DNA of 64,000 nucleotides from Bradyrhizobium paxllaeri (lineage in GTDB: Bacteria > Pseudomonadota > Alphaproteobacteria > Rhizobiales > Xanthobacteraceae), in contig NZ_CP042968.1 of NCBI RefSeq assembly GCF_001693515.2, forward strand, positions 3,720,001 to 3,784,000. The letters run 5' to 3'. The notes under the pieces were generated by a model that was not told the DNA's origin, ran no database searches, and saw nothing but the letters and a program-made list of their open reading frames with translations. Numbering within the stretch: the stretch's first letter is position 1; each line of letters begins with the position of its first letter. The translations under genes were made by a program, and so were the position numbers. Shown piece by piece: positions 62,888 to 64,000 of the stretch.

Positions 62888-63319
62888 ATGACAGCCACAG
62901 CACTTGCAAAACACGCAACTTCGCTTCGCGATGTGTTCGAACGCTATCATGTCGGCTGGGAGACCAGGAACCCCGACCTGATCGCCTCGCTCCATTCAGA
63001 GGACACGGTCTTCCATATCCACGACGGATCCGACGCCGTCCATGGGCGGGAGGCCTTGCGGCAGCGCTGCATTGATACCTTCGAAAAGTTCAACTTTTCG
63101 TTCGAGATGGGCCGCAGACTCTATGGCGACGATCACTGGGTCTTCGAATGGACAATGGTCCTCGCGCTCAAGGAGCCGGGCGGCGCGCCGTTCACGGCCA
63201 AGGTCGAGATGCTTGATGTCGTGACGGTCAATTCCCGCGGCGAGGTAGCGCGCAAGGACGTCTACATGAACGGTGGTGAAGCACAGGCGGCGTTCGCCCG
63301 GGCCGGGATAAAGCGCTAG
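62888..63319 (+). CDS. NTF2-like (SnoaL-type) protein
   Basis: 143 residues. LRDVFERYHVGWETRNPDLIASLHSEDTVFHIHDGSDAVHGREALRQRC and FEWTMVLALKEPGGAPFTAKVEMLDVVTVN give the helix-and-sheet order of SnoaL-like proteins. A strong site GGGAGGAAAA precedes the ATG. Function unknown; it is not closely similar to the other NTF2-like protein near 57.7 kb. Confidence 0.82.
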   Translation: MTATALAKHATSLRDVFERYHVGWETRNPDLIASLHSEDTVFHIHDGSDAVHGREALRQRCIDTFEKFNFSFEMGRRLYGDDHWVFEWTMVLALKEPGGAPFTAKVEMLDVVTVNSRGEVARKDVYMNGGEAQAAFARAGIKR

Positions 63320-63420
63320 AGCATGATCCGGAAAAGTGCGCAGCGGTTTTCCGAAAAGATCATGCTCAAACAAGAAGATAAAGCGGGATGACGATTCGAA
63401 GAAAAGTCATCACGCTTTAG
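63317..63420. repeat. RIME-like intergenic repeat, family E
   Basis: AGAGCATGATCCGGAAAAGT ... GGTTTTCCGAAAAGATCATGCTC, then AAAGCGGGATGAC ... GTCATCACGCTTTA. The two parts form two hairpins. This is the well-known GAGCATGATC repeat of rhizobial chromosomes (RIME type) and ties the window to that group. Confidence 0.88.
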
Positions 63421-63505
63421 CATGCGCTGGATGCATCCGACGCCAGCCATGTTGTGCGGCTAGAGGATTTGCGCCAAACCACGGAGTTGCCGATAGTAGG
63501 GAACC

Positions 63506-64000
63506 ATGCCGTTTGGGGAAACGCCTTTCACCAGCACGATATTACCCATCGGGGTCTCACGCCTCGCGGCGCATCCGAATGTCGTCATGGCGGTGCTGGT
63601 GGGGCGGGCGGGGCCGATCACGGTCGAGCATGCAGGCGTGAGCGTCACAGGTGACGTCCTGCTGGTCCGGCCGGGGATCGTTCACAGCGTTTGGCTCGGT
63701 CGAGGTGCTGATGTCGTCTACCTCAACGGACTGACATTTCCGTTCGAGGCCCCGCTGGCCGTCGCGCTGAAAGGCAATTTGGAACAGCTGGCGCGCCGAT
63801 CAATTGGTGGCGATTCCTGCGCGACGGAGGAATTGCGGGAAAGGCTCGCGTTCGCGACCAATCCGATTCCGGCGAAGGTGGCGGAGATCATACGGGCGAT
63901 GCAGGTCGATCCAATGCGCCGCGTGTCGCAAGACGAACTGGTGCGATGTCTCGGCATGGAGCGGACGCGGGCGCTCCGCTGCTTCAAGGCGGCGACGGGG
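63506..64000 (+). CDS. AraC-family-like transcription regulator, cut by window end
   Basis: The frame from this ATG (TAGGGAACC upstream) has no stop before the window ends: 165 codons. N-terminal beta-rich sensor-like part (VMAVLVGRAGPITVEHAGVSVTGDVLLVRPGIVHSVWL, a cupin-like arm). The end, AKVAEIIRAMQVDPMRRVSQDELVRCLGMERTRALRCFKAATG, is the first HTH of an AraC-type DNA-binding domain. The ligand is unknown. Confidence 0.75.
   Translation, partial: MPFGETPFTSTILPIGVSRLAAHPNVVMAVLVGRAGPITVEHAGVSVTGDVLLVRPGIVHSVWLGRGADVVYLNGLTFPFEAPLAVALKGNLEQLARRSIGGDSCATEELRERLAFATNPIPAKVAEIIRAMQVDPMRRVSQDELVRCLGMERTRALRCFKAATG

Overview
The window is GC-rich alphaproteobacterial DNA, most likely from Bradyrhizobium or a close relative (Nitrobacteraceae). 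The right third carries a host backbone in the order guaB, oxidoreductase, metallophosphoesterase, MAPEG, rsmB, cupin, guaA, with several palindromic intergenic repeat families of the kind common in Bradyrhizobium. The left three quarters (1 to about 47.4 kb) is a contractile-tailed prophage. Its left end (terminase and the start of the portal gene) lies outside the window.

Prophage layout. 1-8.6 kb: head genes (portal C-terminus, head morphogenesis protein, a fused prohead protease and major capsid protein, cement protein), interrupted at 2.4-4.9 kb by a lower-GC cassette on the opposite strand. 8.2-25.8 kb: neck and a P2-ordered tail module (V, W, J, I, fibres, sheath, tube, tail assembly protein, tape measure, U, X, D), mostly translationally coupled. 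25.8-29.5 kb: lysis region with a muramidase, four small membrane proteins and an unexpected GH10 glycosidase, closed by a strong terminator. 29.6-31.8 kb: regulatory region with a repressor, a divergent promoter and HTH genes, plus frameshifted genes. 31.8-43.8 kb: a defence-like island. It holds a UDG-like protein, a type I restriction-modification operon hsdR-hsdS-prrC-hsdM with a PrrC anticodon nuclease inside it, an SRAP protein, and a GHKL ATPase fused to a PD-(D/E)XK-type nuclease. 43.9-47.3 kb: broken thermonuclease, membrane proteins and the tyrosine integrase.

Just past the integrase lies the first part of an MFS transporter gene on the minus strand. It is cut off after about 18 codons, so the prophage probably inserted into that gene. 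A RelE/XRE toxin-antitoxin pair bracketed by 16-bp direct repeats follows in host DNA.

The most interesting content is the island. The restriction system guards DNA, PrrC would cut tRNA if restriction is inhibited, and the GHKL-nuclease protein is a plausible further defence effector. Several frameshifts (head gene start, secreted protein, DUF3846 gene, thermonuclease) mean either that the prophage is decaying or that the assembly has small indels.
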